DNA of 64,000 nt from NCBI RefSeq assembly GCF_900626155.1, contig NZ_LR130844.1, positions 62,001-126,000 of the forward strand, given 5' to 3'. The notes below the pieces were generated by a model, which saw only the letters and a program-made list of their open reading frames with translations, was not told the origin of the DNA and did no database searches. The translations under genes and the position numbers were made by a program. Origin of the DNA: Anaerococcus vaginimassiliensis (lineage in GTDB: Bacteria; Bacillota; Clostridia; Tissierellales; Peptoniphilaceae). Shown piece after piece: positions 54,015 through 63,451 of the stretch; positions within the stretch are counted from its first letter, which is position 1, and every line of letters starts with the position of its first letter.

Positions 54015-54558
54015 AATAATCATCCTTTTTAATTTTCATAGTGAGTATTTTAGTATATATCAACCCCGATTTACACTCAAAATACTCTTCGTCACATTCT
54101 ATATCTTGATTTTCAAATACTTCTTCCTTGTAGTAATCTTCTACAAAACCACATTTTTTGTAAGCCTTTAGAGCTCTTTTATTAAACAGATTTACATCAA
54201 GAGAAACTTCCCTTAGCTTGTATATCAAAAAAGCTTTTTCTAATAATAAGTTGATAGCTTCTGGTCCATAACCCATTGAGGTATAGGCACTATCAAATAC
54301 AATTCCAAGCTTGGCTTTTTTAGTAAGTGGATTAATTTGTTTTAGTCCTATAAATCCTATAAATCTATCGTCTTCTAATTTTTTTACTGCAAAATATTTC
54401 TTTCTTGGAGTAGAAATTGATCCATACCAAAGTTTTATTTCAAAATCTGATAGCTTGGAATAGTTGTAACCAACAAGCCTTGGATCAGAAAAGTCAATCC
54501 AAGTTTTTATTTCTTCTGCAGTTTCTTGATTCATTTTCTCTAAATAAATCCTAGGCAT
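54004..54558 (-). CDS. GNAT family N-acetyltransferase
   Basis: 184 residues with the GNAT core: a beta-strand GFIGLKQINPLTKKAKLGIVFDSAYTSMGYGPEAINLLLEKAF (acetyl-CoA loop) and LDVNLFNKRALKAYKKCGF, typical of RimJ/RimL-type enzymes. Substrate unknown. It is inserted between dnaB and the DnaD-like gene and overlaps both, so it belongs to the replication operon. Confidence 0.9.
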   Translation of the reverse strand: MPRIYLEKMNQETAEEIKTWIDFSDPRLVGYNYSKLSDFEIKLWYGSISTPRKKYFAVKKLEDDRFIGFIGLKQINPLTKKAKLGIVFDSAYTSMGYGPEAINLLLEKAFLIYKLREVSLDVNLFNKRALKAYKKCGFVEDYYKEEVFENQDIECDEEYFECKSGLIYTKILTMKIKKDDYYGL

Positions 54559-55882
54559 TTTCTTCTCTTTGACTTAGGTCTCTAAAGGTTGTACATGGTT
54601 TGTTGAAAAATAACTCAACAGTACCTGTTGCACCATTTCTGTGTTTAGCAAATATTAATTTCGCTATATTTGGATTATCTTCCTCATCATAATAATCTTC
54701 TCTATATAAAAGCATAACAACGTCTGCGTCTTGTTCTATAGCTCCAGATTCTCTCAAGTCTGATAGAATAGGTTTATGATCTGATCTTTTGTCTGCTTCA
54801 CGAGAAAGCTGAGCTAGGGATAAAATTGGGCAATTTAATTCTTTTGATAAAGATTTTAATCCTCTAGAAATAGAAGCAATCTCATTTTGCCTATTTTCTT
54901 GTCTACCATCAGCTTGCATCAACTGTAAATAGTCAATAACAACAAGATCGAGTCCTGCTTCTGCCTTTAGTCGTTTTAGTTTACTTCTCATCTCTGAAAG
55001 TGTAATTCCAGGTGTTTCGTCGACATATATATCTTTTGAAGTAATTTCTTTGGTAGCGTGAATTAGAAGCTGCCAATCTTCATCTCTAATTGATCCGTTG
55101 ATAATATTTTCAAGGTTTACCATAGAAACCATAGATAAAAGTCTTTGGTTAAGTTGGTAGGTACTCATCTCTAGTGAGAAAAAGGCAACAGATTTACCAG
55201 CTTTCGCTGCATTCCAACCTATAGTTAGACCAAGAGCAGTCTTACCCATAGCAGGTCTTGCTGCAAGAAGAATTAGCTGAGATTGTTGAAGACCTGACAG
55301 TTTGTTATCTACCATGTTTAAACCAGTAGTAACACCAGTTATAGTTCCATCGGCAAGAGTTAATTCGTTAATCTTTTGAAGTGTCTCTTCCATAGTATCT
55401 GAAAGTCTTACCAAGCCTTGATTGTGATTAACTTGAGAAACTTCAAATATCTTTGATTCTGCTGTTGATAATATAGAATCGATCTTTCCATCATGCCTGT
55501 AGCTTAAATCGATAATATCCTCACTTGCCCCTATTAGACTTCTTAGAATAGATTTTTCTTTTACTGATCTGGCATATGTATCGATATTTGGAGTATAAAA
55601 TGAGGAGAGGGTAATCTCTGTGATAAACTCCTCCCCTCCAACTTCTTGTAAAATATTTTCATTCTTTAACTGGGATAACAAAGAAATCTCATCTACCTTG
55701 ATGTCCTTTTCAAACATCTTGATGATGGACTTATATATCCTCTGTGTTCTAGAATCATAAAAGTCTACAGGTTTAATAATTTGATTGACACTATCGAAAG
55801 TTTCATTTTTTGCGAGAATACTTCCGATTATAGCTTGTTCTGCTAAGAAGTCATGTGGTAGGGGCCTTAGGCCCTCAGTCAT
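54551..55882 (-). CDS. dnaB: Replicative DNA helicase
   Basis: 443 residues, intein-free. N-terminal helical domain PHDFLAEQAIIGSI, then RecA-like motor with AARPAMGKTALGLTI (Walker A), FFSLEMSTYQLNQRLLSM, IDYLQLMQ (Walker B region) and SDLRESGAIEQDADVVM. Unwinds DNA at replication forks. It shares one base with the rplI stop. Confidence 0.96.
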   Translation of the reverse strand: MTEGLRPLPHDFLAEQAIIGSILAKNETFDSVNQIIKPVDFYDSRTQRIYKSIIKMFEKDIKVDEISLLSQLKNENILQEVGGEEFITEITLSSFYTPNIDTYARSVKEKSILRSLIGASEDIIDLSYRHDGKIDSILSTAESKIFEVSQVNHNQGLVRLSDTMEETLQKINELTLADGTITGVTTGLNMVDNKLSGLQQSQLILLAARPAMGKTALGLTIGWNAAKAGKSVAFFSLEMSTYQLNQRLLSMVSMVNLENIINGSIRDEDWQLLIHATKEITSKDIYVDETPGITLSEMRSKLKRLKAEAGLDLVVIDYLQLMQADGRQENRQNEIASISRGLKSLSKELNCPILSLAQLSREADKRSDHKPILSDLRESGAIEQDADVVMLLYREDYYDEEDNPNIAKLIFAKHRNGATGTVELFFNKPCTTFRDLSQREENA

Positions 55883-56331
55883 TATTCTGCCTCAGCAACT
55901 ACGTTAACTTTAAGGTCTGCGTTTACTCCTTCATAAAGTCTAGCATTAAGTACGAATTCACCAACTCCGTTGATTTGTTCAACTTCTTCGATTCTCTTTC
56001 TATCGATTTCGATTCCTTCTTCAGCTAGGCTCTCAGCAATGTCTTTGTTAGTTACTGAACCAAATAGTTTGCCGTCTTCTCCAACTCTTACTTTCTTTGT
56101 GATTGTTAGAGCTTCGATTTTTTCCTTAAGAGCTTCAGCTTCTTTTCTATTTTCAGCTTCTTCTTTCTTAAGTTCTTCTCTCATTTTTTCAAGTTCAGCC
56201 ATATTTTCTTTAGTAGCTTTTACAGCTTTGCCTTGTGGATCTAGGAAATTTCTAAAATATCCTGGTTTAACATCTACAAGGTCTCCCTTAACTCCAACTC
56301 TTACAATATTATCTGTTAGTATTACTTTCAT
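55882..56331 (-). CDS. rplI: Ribosomal protein bL9
   Basis: 149 residues: N-terminal rRNA-binding domain MKVILTDNIVRVGVKGDLVDVKPGYFRNFLDPQG, a long lysine/glutamate helix (about 40-75), and the C-terminal domain KLFGSVTNKDIAESL. Overlaps gdpP by 23 bases. Part of the 50S subunit. Confidence 0.97.
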   Translation of the reverse strand: MKVILTDNIVRVGVKGDLVDVKPGYFRNFLDPQGKAVKATKENMAELEKMREELKKEEAENRKEAEALKEKIEALTITKKVRVGEDGKLFGSVTNKDIAESLAEEGIEIDRKRIEEVEQINGVGEFVLNARLYEGVNADLKVNVVAEAE

Positions 56332-58318
56332 TTTCTTCTTCCTCTCTTAAATATTCATTTATTGCTTTCCTTAACATGTCTTCAGCATTTTCCAGCGTCA
56401 TATCTAATTGGGTTGCAGCAGCTGTTAAGTGACCGCCACCTCCGATGCGCTCTAATATTAATTGTACCGATATATCGCCTAAGCTTCTACCTGATATGTG
56501 AATTTTATTGTTAGAAATGGTTAGCACAAAGCTTGCCAAAACTCCCTTAATATTTAACAAATCATCCGCAGCTTGCGAAGCTATTAAAGTCGATCCATCA
56601 ATATCTCTTTTAAAGTGGGCTATAGCTATAAAATCATTCACTATAAATGAGTCTGCAATGACTTCTGATTTATATTTTACTATTTCAAAATCATCTTTAA
56701 ACATTCTCTTGATATAAACAGAATCTGCACCCCATCTTTTAAGAATTGATGCTGCTTCAAAGGTCCTTACTCCAGTTTGGTAGACAAAGTTTTTGGTATC
56801 TACTGTTATTCCTGCAAGAAGGGATTCTGCAACAGCTGTCCTTGCCTTAAAGTCCTCATCTAGATAAGATAAAATCTCTGTAACTAGCTCTGATGCACTT
56901 GAAGCGTAAGGTTCGATATATGAAATAGTCGCATTTTCAATATAATCCTTACCCCTTCTGTGATGGTCGATAATAAATATATTATCGCTCTTTTCAAGAA
57001 GAGCTGGCGATTCAGTAGAATTCTTCCTATGGTTATCAGTTACTATTATAAGTGATTGGGGACTAATCTTTGCTAAAGCTTCACTTTCGGTTAAGATGTT
57101 TCCCTTTAGTTCATCTAATTCACTGGTGACCCTATCATACATATTTTCAATAGGTCTAGTAACTTCATTTAGGACGATGTAAACATCCTTTCCCATATCA
57201 AAAGTTCCTTCATATATTCCTAGTGACGAACCAAAAGAGTCCATATCAGGATTGTTGTGACCCATGATGTAAATATCAGGTGATGATTGGATCATTCTCT
57301 TTAGAGCTTGGGATATTACCCTAGATCTTACCTTGCTAGTTTTCTCTATCGCCTTAGTTTTTCCACCAAAGTATTCATAATTATCTTCAAGTTTGACTAC
57401 AGCTTGGTCTCCTCCACGAGATAGGGCAATATCAACTGCCTCTCTTGAATCCGAATATATTTCTGTTGGATTTGATCCAGCTATACCAACACCAATTGAT
57501 AAAGTTGGTGGCAAGCTATTTCCCTTGTCAATATTTCTAACTTCATCTAAAATAGAAAACTTAGATTCGTGAACATCTCTATAGTCTTGATATTCACTAA
57601 TAACCATGAACCTATCATTTTCATATTTTCTTATCAGACAATTATGCTTTTTAAAATACTCATTTATAACCCTATCAATTTCGCCAAGAACAGCTGGTCT
57701 ATCAACTGACTCGGTTGCATTTCTAATATCTTCATAATTATCTATGAAAACAGAATAGAAAACTAGTCTCTTATCCTTAAATAGCTGCTTGATGGACTCA
57801 TCATAGGTATTATCTATACCATATAAGAGCGTCTGACTTTTGCCAGTTTCCTTGTTAGTTACAGTTTGATAATAAAATTGTAAAATTTTATCTTTGATGG
57901 TTATATTTTTAGGTAGTTTCAAACCATCACTTTTAAAATCTACTTCCTTAAAATCCGGTAGAAAACTTTCTAATTCACTACCTACAATAGATTTATTATC
58001 AAACAAGTCTCTAAAATATGTGTTATGCCACTTGATTGTTCTATCATCCTCAACGATTACTATAGGAAAGGGCATCTCAAAGACTACGTTTTTAGTTATA
58101 ATGTCAAAAGAAACATTCATATCATCAACGTAGGCTTGGAGATCATCTAATCTCTGTTTGTTGATACTTTTTAGATAAAAGTACAAAACAACAGTCAGGA
58201 TTATACCAATCGTTCCAAGAATCTGATTATAATAGAATAAAATCAAAGAGACAAGACTAGGCAGGAGTATTATAGCAATAATATTACTCTTTCCTACATA
58301 CTCATCTTTCTTCTTCAT
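56309..58318 (-). CDS. gdpP: Cyclic-di-AMP phosphodiesterase GdpP
   Basis: 669 residues: two N-terminal membrane segments, a PAS-like domain (about 75-160), a degenerate GGDEF domain (about 170-300), a DHH domain with IMGHNNPDMDSFGSS, VTDNHR and IIDHHRRG, and a DHHA1 domain ending GGGGHLTAAATQL. Hydrolyses c-di-AMP; typical partner of rplI/dnaB in Firmicutes. Confidence 0.95.
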   Translation of the reverse strand: MKKKDEYVGKSNIIAIILLPSLVSLILFYYNQILGTIGIILTVVLYFYLKSINKQRLDDLQAYVDDMNVSFDIITKNVVFEMPFPIVIVEDDRTIKWHNTYFRDLFDNKSIVGSELESFLPDFKEVDFKSDGLKLPKNITIKDKILQFYYQTVTNKETGKSQTLLYGIDNTYDESIKQLFKDKRLVFYSVFIDNYEDIRNATESVDRPAVLGEIDRVINEYFKKHNCLIRKYENDRFMVISEYQDYRDVHESKFSILDEVRNIDKGNSLPPTLSIGVGIAGSNPTEIYSDSREAVDIALSRGGDQAVVKLEDNYEYFGGKTKAIEKTSKVRSRVISQALKRMIQSSPDIYIMGHNNPDMDSFGSSLGIYEGTFDMGKDVYIVLNEVTRPIENMYDRVTSELDELKGNILTESEALAKISPQSLIIVTDNHRKNSTESPALLEKSDNIFIIDHHRRGKDYIENATISYIEPYASSASELVTEILSYLDEDFKARTAVAESLLAGITVDTKNFVYQTGVRTFEAASILKRWGADSVYIKRMFKDDFEIVKYKSEVIADSFIVNDFIAIAHFKRDIDGSTLIASQAADDLLNIKGVLASFVLTISNNKIHISGRSLGDISVQLILERIGGGGHLTAAATQLDMTLENAEDMLRKAINEYLREEEENESNTNR

Positions 58319-59210
58319 TAAAGCTCCTTTTCTTTCTTACATCTAATATTATATCAATAAATCCCAAGATTATGAACAATATTATAAGAAATTGTAGCAA
58401 AATAATTACAAAAAACCACTGGAATCCCCTAGATAAGGGAATATTTGACTTTGAAATCATGTAATCATATGCTGACAATCCATTAAAGGCGAGAATTTCT
58501 ACAAGTATAGCCAAAATATTGACTTTAACATAAGTCATATTTAACTTAAGAAAATTGCAGACAATATATATAATAGCCATAAATGCAATAATAGTCAAAA
58601 TATCTTTGCTTTCAATTCTTATTTCGTTTATATTATCTAAATCCTCTAGGCTTCCTTCTTTTATATTTACATAATTTCTAATTAACTTTATCCCTAAAAT
58701 AGAATAAATAACAGAAAAGAATGTAAACATACTTGGAAAAAGCGCAAGGCTTAATTTGTAAACATCTAAGGAGAAGTTATAGTCCAAACTACTTTCCAAA
58801 TATTCTTTCATGTTACCTGCCAAAGAATCTAAACTTGCGCCTTCCCTTTTCATAGCAAAAACATATAGGCCAATGAAGATCAAGCTTAAAACTATAGCTA
58901 CTAGAACAATCTCAGCTTTATCACTCTTGATATATTTAATCGCTAGTGTAAAGAGCAAACTTATAGCCAAAATCGAGATAAAAATAGCAAGGCTATCATA
59001 CAAATCCAAATATAAAAGACTTATGCTAAAACTTAAAACAAATACTAAGAAAAACTTCCTAAAGCCATTTCTAAATATGTAAATACTAAAAAGTACGGGA
59101 ACTAAAGCCAAAGGAATAATTGAAATATTAGATACGAATACTAAAATCCCAACCAAAGATAGCATAAAAACAGCTTCAACTATATTATTTAATTTCTTGT
59201 TAATATCCAT
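58302..59210 (-). CDS. DUF2232-like membrane protein (YybS family)
   Basis: 302 residues, about eight hydrophobic segments. Pattern and position immediately upstream of gdpP (17-base overlap) match YybS, a DUF2232 protein of unknown function that resembles ECF S components. AAAGGAA lies before the ATG. First gene of the gdpP-rplI-dnaB operon. Confidence 0.8.
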   Translation of the reverse strand: MDINKKLNNIVEAVFMLSLVGILVFVSNISIIPLALVPVLFSIYIFRNGFRKFFLVFVLSFSISLLYLDLYDSLAIFISILAISLLFTLAIKYIKSDKAEIVLVAIVLSLIFIGLYVFAMKREGASLDSLAGNMKEYLESSLDYNFSLDVYKLSLALFPSMFTFFSVIYSILGIKLIRNYVNIKEGSLEDLDNINEIRIESKDILTIIAFMAIIYIVCNFLKLNMTYVKVNILAILVEILAFNGLSAYDYMISKSNIPLSRGFQWFFVIILLQFLIILFIILGFIDIILDVRKKRSFNEEER

Positions 59211-59318
59211 AAATTTCCTTTCACTTAATCTAATAATAATTAAGCTATAGATATTTTACTACATCTTTCTCTTTACTCAATTATAAAGATTATAAATCAT
59301 ATCTTATAAGGCTTGGAT

Positions 59319-59867
59319 TTATAACAAAGAATAAGTATCTTCATCAATTAATTTTCTCCTCTTAAATATTTTTATAGTAGATATTGAACATAGTAAAGAA
59401 AGACCATAAACTAATACCGAAACTAAAAGAGTTAAAAGACCTGCGACCTGAACAAACTTTGAATCTGGCACAAAAATGTTTACTATAAAAAAAGATGTCC
59501 ATACAGAAATTGATGAATTTAGGGGAACACTTAAATATATTGATTTGAAATCAGTATATTTTCTAAAGATTATAAATGTTATAAAGTCAGCAAGAAAACC
59601 TGCTAGACCTACAGCAATACCTCCATAGATACTAAACCTAATTAATAAAAGTCCTAAAAGTCCTGTAATTATTGACACGGTACCAATTTTTTTTGTTTTT
59701 AAGACTGCCCCAGTTAAGATAAAGGTAAAAAGTGGGGTAGTCGTAAAAATTCTAGATCCAGGTATTGGGAAAAACCTAGATAATATGTAGAGTCCCTTAC
59801 CAAATATAAACATCAAAGCAAGTGATATACCCATAATACTAATATCTTTTGTAGTTAACTTTTTCAT
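59319..59867 (-). CDS. ECF S-component-like membrane protein
   Basis: 182 residues with five or six hydrophobic segments (KKLTTKDISIMGISLALMFIFGKGLYILSRFFPIPGSRIF). Short length and start pattern recall S components of ECF vitamin transporters (MptD-like); no substrate motif. It follows the ccsA terminator, so it may have its own promoter or depend on read-through. Function unknown. Confidence 0.55.
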   Translation of the reverse strand: MKKLTTKDISIMGISLALMFIFGKGLYILSRFFPIPGSRIFTTTPLFTFILTGAVLKTKKIGTVSIITGLLGLLLIRFSIYGGIAVGLAGFLADFITFIIFRKYTDFKSIYLSVPLNSSISVWTSFFIVNIFVPDSKFVQVAGLLTLLVSVLVYGLSLLCSISTIKIFKRRKLIDEDTYSLL

Positions 59868-59885
59868 AAAATCCCCAGTCTATTT

Positions 59886-59920
59886 TAAAATTTATCCTGA
59901 ATAGAATAGCTATTCAGGAT
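59886..59920 (-). terminator. Terminator of the resB-ccsA unit
   Basis: ATCCTGAATAG and CTATTCAGGAT form an 11-bp stem with a 5-base loop, followed by an AT-rich minus-strand tail. Confidence 0.7.
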
Positions 59921-59926
59921 GATTTT

Positions 59927-60748
59927 TTAAGCATAAGAATGCAGCGATGGAAGGAGGGTGTTTACTCCAATATAGGTAAAGATTACACAAATAAAACCTA
60001 CTATAGAAAAAATAGCAGCTCTCTTACCAGACCAACCCCTAGATTTTCTTAAGTGAAGATAAATTGCATAAACTATCCAGGTAATTAAAGACCAAGTTTC
60101 TTTAGGATCCCATGCCCAATACCTACCCCAAGCTGATTCTGCCCAGATAGATCCAGTAATCATAACTAGAGATAAGAAAATAAAACCAAATGCAGATACC
60201 CTATAAGATATTAAGTCTAAGTTTTCTTTATCAGGAAGGTTCTTAGAAGAAAAGTTATCATTAGTGAATTTATCTCTTGCAAGATACATCGCAGATACTC
60301 CTGCTGCAACTGCAAAGGCACCATAAGATACTATTGCAAGAGTAACGTGGACTGCCAACCACTTGCTATCAAGGGCTGGCATCAAAGGTCTAACTGATTT
60401 ATCTCTCATAGCTGCATATCCGATTATTAAAAATAAAATTGGACTGACAAAAGTACCCATTGCTAATAGTTTGTACTTTCTCTCAAATATTAAGAAGCAT
60501 AAACTAACTCCCCAAGCAAAGGCATTCGCAAATTCGTACTGATTGGATAAAGGAATCCTTCCTGCATTTACCCATCTTACTATAAGCGCTAATGTATGAG
60601 CAATAAAACCTGCTGTTAATACTTTCTTTCCAAGTTGACCCCATTTTTCGCTTTTGTTTACAAACAAAAGAACGAATAATACAACCGATACAAGATACCC
60701 TGCCAAGGCAAGATAAAATAATATATGTTCAATTTTTAATAAATCCAT
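59927..60748 (-). CDS. ccsA: Cytochrome c biogenesis protein CcsA/ResC (heme handling)
   Basis: 273 residues with eight hydrophobic segments and the WWD-type motif WGRYWAWDPKETWSLITWIVYAIYLHLR. Together with ResB it forms the system II heme export and attachment complex. The start overlaps resB's stop (TAATG). Serves maturation of the pentaheme nitrite reductase encoded upstream. Confidence 0.93.
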   Translation of the reverse strand: MDLLKIEHILFYLALAGYLVSVVLFVLLFVNKSEKWGQLGKKVLTAGFIAHTLALIVRWVNAGRIPLSNQYEFANAFAWGVSLCFLIFERKYKLLAMGTFVSPILFLIIGYAAMRDKSVRPLMPALDSKWLAVHVTLAIVSYGAFAVAAGVSAMYLARDKFTNDNFSSKNLPDKENLDLISYRVSAFGFIFLSLVMITGSIWAESAWGRYWAWDPKETWSLITWIVYAIYLHLRKSRGWSGKRAAIFSIVGFICVIFTYIGVNTLLPSLHSYA

Positions 60749-62040
60749 TATCTATTCTCCAATTCTTCTAAAATTTTATTTACTTTTCTCTCAAAAATTT
60801 TATCATTTTTACTTTGCTTTATAAAAATTTTGTTTTTATTTCCATCTTCTTCTACTAGTATCATTTCTTTAGGATTCACATAGAAGGATAAAAATAAACC
60901 TACTAATAAAATTATCCCTCCAACAAGAGCTATTGGAACCGCTGGATCTTTTGCTACTTGTAGCAAGGTAAACATCCTAGGATTTTCTAATACAAAGGTG
61001 TATTCTTCCCACTCGATTGGATCTCCTACGTGATTTAAACCCATATCCACTCTTTCTCCATCATAAAATAGTGCATATAAAGCTACAGGATGTTTCAAAA
61101 ATGGAGTCACAGTTCTAGGTTTTGTAGGATTTTTCGAATCAAAATCTGGATAAAAATCTGCAAGCTGCAAGGCTATTTTCTTATCATCTTCTACAAATAC
61201 TTCAGATTTGTATAAAATTTTTTCCTTATATGATTTTTCATTCTTAAACAACAAAGCATCTACAGCCCATCCCGTTGAATTTTGATAAACATTAAAATCA
61301 CCAAACCTAAAAGGATGATTTACCATAGATGTACCTTTTTTTACTTCCTTGCCATCTTTGTCAAGGACAGTCAGCTCAGTTATGTATTGTTCAACAGTAA
61401 AATCTTCTCTAAATAATACATTATAATTATCTATTCTAATTTTATAGTCCGAATTTTCTAGCTCTAAAGTTTCACCTGGAACTCCATACACTGTTTCATC
61501 GAAACCTTTGTATCTACCATAACCAAAGGCAAGTATGATCACTATTATGGATAGGTGGGTTAACCATGAACCTAAGTGACCAATTTTATTTGAAAACTTG
61601 TATTTTATATTATTCCCATTTATGGTAGTTTCTTTGTAGTCGCCAAAACCTAAGTCCTTAAAAAGTTTTCTACTATCATTAACCTCGCCTATATCTCTAA
61701 AATCATTGATACTAACTAGCTTTTTTTCTAGATCCGGGTCTTTAAAGGAACTTTTTATTATAGGTCTAAATCTGTTCACAGAACATAAAAATAGATTAAT
61801 TAGTAAAAGTCCTGTTAAAAACAAATACCATGGTGAAAAATACATATCATCAAGCTTGAATGCTAGAATAATTTCAGCCATTAGCGGTGAATAAGTATGC
61901 CTATAAAAGCTAGGATCGTTTCCTTGAGGAATTACCGTTCCAATTAGCGATGCAAGAGCTATCACTACTAGAAGGATTATCCCAACTTTCATAGTATAAA
62001 AAGATTTTATTATTCTTTTAAATATGTTATCTTTTTTCAT
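60748..62040 (-). CDS. resB: Cytochrome c biogenesis protein ResB
   Basis: 430 residues: three N-terminal membrane segments, an extracytoplasmic domain (about 175-370, VNHPFRFGDFNVYQNSTGW) and a C-terminal segment near 375-395. Matches ResB/Ccs1. AAAGGAG before the ATG. Works with CcsA to hold reduced apocytochrome and deliver heme. Follows the nrfA terminator. Confidence 0.92.
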   Translation of the reverse strand: MKKDNIFKRIIKSFYTMKVGIILLVVIALASLIGTVIPQGNDPSFYRHTYSPLMAEIILAFKLDDMYFSPWYLFLTGLLLINLFLCSVNRFRPIIKSSFKDPDLEKKLVSINDFRDIGEVNDSRKLFKDLGFGDYKETTINGNNIKYKFSNKIGHLGSWLTHLSIIVIILAFGYGRYKGFDETVYGVPGETLELENSDYKIRIDNYNVLFREDFTVEQYITELTVLDKDGKEVKKGTSMVNHPFRFGDFNVYQNSTGWAVDALLFKNEKSYKEKILYKSEVFVEDDKKIALQLADFYPDFDSKNPTKPRTVTPFLKHPVALYALFYDGERVDMGLNHVGDPIEWEEYTFVLENPRMFTLLQVAKDPAVPIALVGGIILLVGLFLSFYVNPKEMILVEEDGNKNKIFIKQSKNDKIFERKVNKILEELENR

Positions 62041-62054
62041 GTAACTCCTTTAAT

Positions 62055-62091
62055 ATAAAAGGACTCAATTATTTAGTCTAATTGAGTCCTT
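62055..62091 (-). terminator. Terminator between nrfA and resB
   Basis: AAGGACTCAATT and AATTGAGTCCTT form a 12-bp stem with a 9-base loop, then TTTTATATT on the minus strand. It probably attenuates rather than blocks resB-ccsA transcription. Confidence 0.75.
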
Positions 62092-62096
62092 GAATT

Positions 62097-63305
62097 TTAT
62101 TTGTACTTATTTAATATCTCCATACCTTCATCAACAAGCTCTTCTGCTTCATCAAGGTTTTTGTGAGCTTTATTAGAATTGTGGAATCCTTCTCCATTTT
62201 CTACAAATACAAAATCCCATTTGAATTGAGCTTTTCTATGAATATCTTGAAGTTTAGCCTTGTCTTCTTCTGACAAGTCTCCTTTTTCGATATGAACTGC
62301 AAGCTCATCAATATAAGCTTTCAATTTATCACTAACTTCATTGGTTCTATCAAATACTCCGCCTTGAACTTCCTCAACCCATGCTATCAATTGATCTGCA
62401 TCTTTATCTTTATGACAAGCAGTACAAGTATTTTCTAAAGTTTCCTTATTCTTTAGTGGACTTGTCCAGTGATGAGATTTAACCATAGACCCATCTTCTG
62501 CCTCTACTTCTGGCATATGACAATCTATACAGGTTAGTCCTGCTGACTCATGAGCTGATCCGTGGAATGTTTCGAATTCAGGATGTTGAGCCTTCAATAA
62601 GGATGCTCCCGTTTGTGGATGCTCCCAATCCTTAAATTCAATTTCGTCATAATACTTTAACATGTCGTCTGTCTCGACTCCATATTTTGTTGGCATGATT
62701 ACTTCTTTAGTTTCATCATCTAAGTAATACTCAACGTGACATTGGGCACAAGCCAAAGTTTCAACTTTAGTTGTACTTGGCATTTCACCTTTTTCTATTG
62801 CATTTTTAGTATGTTGTCTAGTTACTTGGATATTAGGAACATCGTTCATATGACAATCATAACAAGATATAGTAGACATATCTGGCTTTGAATCTACAAA
62901 TTCATCAAAATCCATAGAGTTTACATCTACTCCATCTTTCTCTAAGGCTACAACAAAATCAGCAGTTTTACATGCCAAACAACTTGCACCAGCCTTAGGT
63001 CGTTTAGTATTTAGTACATCCTCCAAAGCATAGTTGTGTCCTCTTGCCCTATCATATTGTTTAGAAAATCCATAACCTTCATAGAACTCTTTTAGATTAG
63101 GATTTTCTTCTAGATAGTCAACTTGGACGGAACCACCATATTTGGTCTCACTCATGTCAGCATTAGCTTGATATGTAGCATAAACATCTGGGTACATTTC
63201 TTTCCAATCTTCTGCTCTTTTTATTTCTGTATCTTGATTTGAACAAGCAGAAAGAGAAAATGCAAAAGCGAGGGAAGCTACTATACCCAACAATTTCTTT
63301 TTCAT
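62097..63305 (-). CDS. nrfA: Ammonia-forming cytochrome c nitrite reductase NrfA (lipoprotein)
   Basis: 402 residues. Signal peptide with lipobox LSAC (Cys21). Five heme sites: CLACK (109-113, the catalytic heme with Lys ligand), then CYDCH (148), CAQCH (186), CIDCH (259) and CTACH (294). VEYYL after the third heme and the GSAHESAGLT stretch match the active-site and calcium regions. Six-electron reduction of nitrite to ammonium outside the membrane. It is shorter than E. coli NrfA, and no NrfH quinol-oxidising partner is in the window. Confidence 0.94.
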   Translation of the reverse strand: MKKKLLGIVASLAFAFSLSACSNQDTEIKRAEDWKEMYPDVYATYQANADMSETKYGGSVQVDYLEENPNLKEFYEGYGFSKQYDRARGHNYALEDVLNTKRPKAGASCLACKTADFVVALEKDGVDVNSMDFDEFVDSKPDMSTISCYDCHMNDVPNIQVTRQHTKNAIEKGEMPSTTKVETLACAQCHVEYYLDDETKEVIMPTKYGVETDDMLKYYDEIEFKDWEHPQTGASLLKAQHPEFETFHGSAHESAGLTCIDCHMPEVEAEDGSMVKSHHWTSPLKNKETLENTCTACHKDKDADQLIAWVEEVQGGVFDRTNEVSDKLKAYIDELAVHIEKGDLSEEDKAKLQDIHRKAQFKWDFVFVENGEGFHNSNKAHKNLDEAEELVDEGMEILNKYK

Positions 63306-63334
63306 AGCTCCTCCTTTATATTTCTTATACTTTA

Positions 63335-63363
63335 TTTATAACTTATAAGTAAAAATTTGTAAA
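63335..63363 (-). promoter_or_regulatory. Promoter of nrfA
   Basis: Minus strand TTTACA (63363-63358), 17 bases, TATAAA (63340-63335), about 30 bases upstream of the ATG with AAAGGAGG between. Confidence 0.65.
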
Positions 63364-63412
63364 AGAATTATCATGTTATTTTTGTAATTTATAATGTCGA
63401 TATGATACGAAA

Positions 63413-63446
63413 GAAAAAAGTGCAAGTAAATATAAAACTTGCACTT
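63413..63446 (-). terminator. Rho-independent terminator after the ABC ATPase gene
   Basis: AAGTGCAAG and CTTGCACTT form a 9-bp stem followed by TTTTTTC on the minus strand. Confidence 0.85.
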
Positions 63447-63451
63447 AAAAG

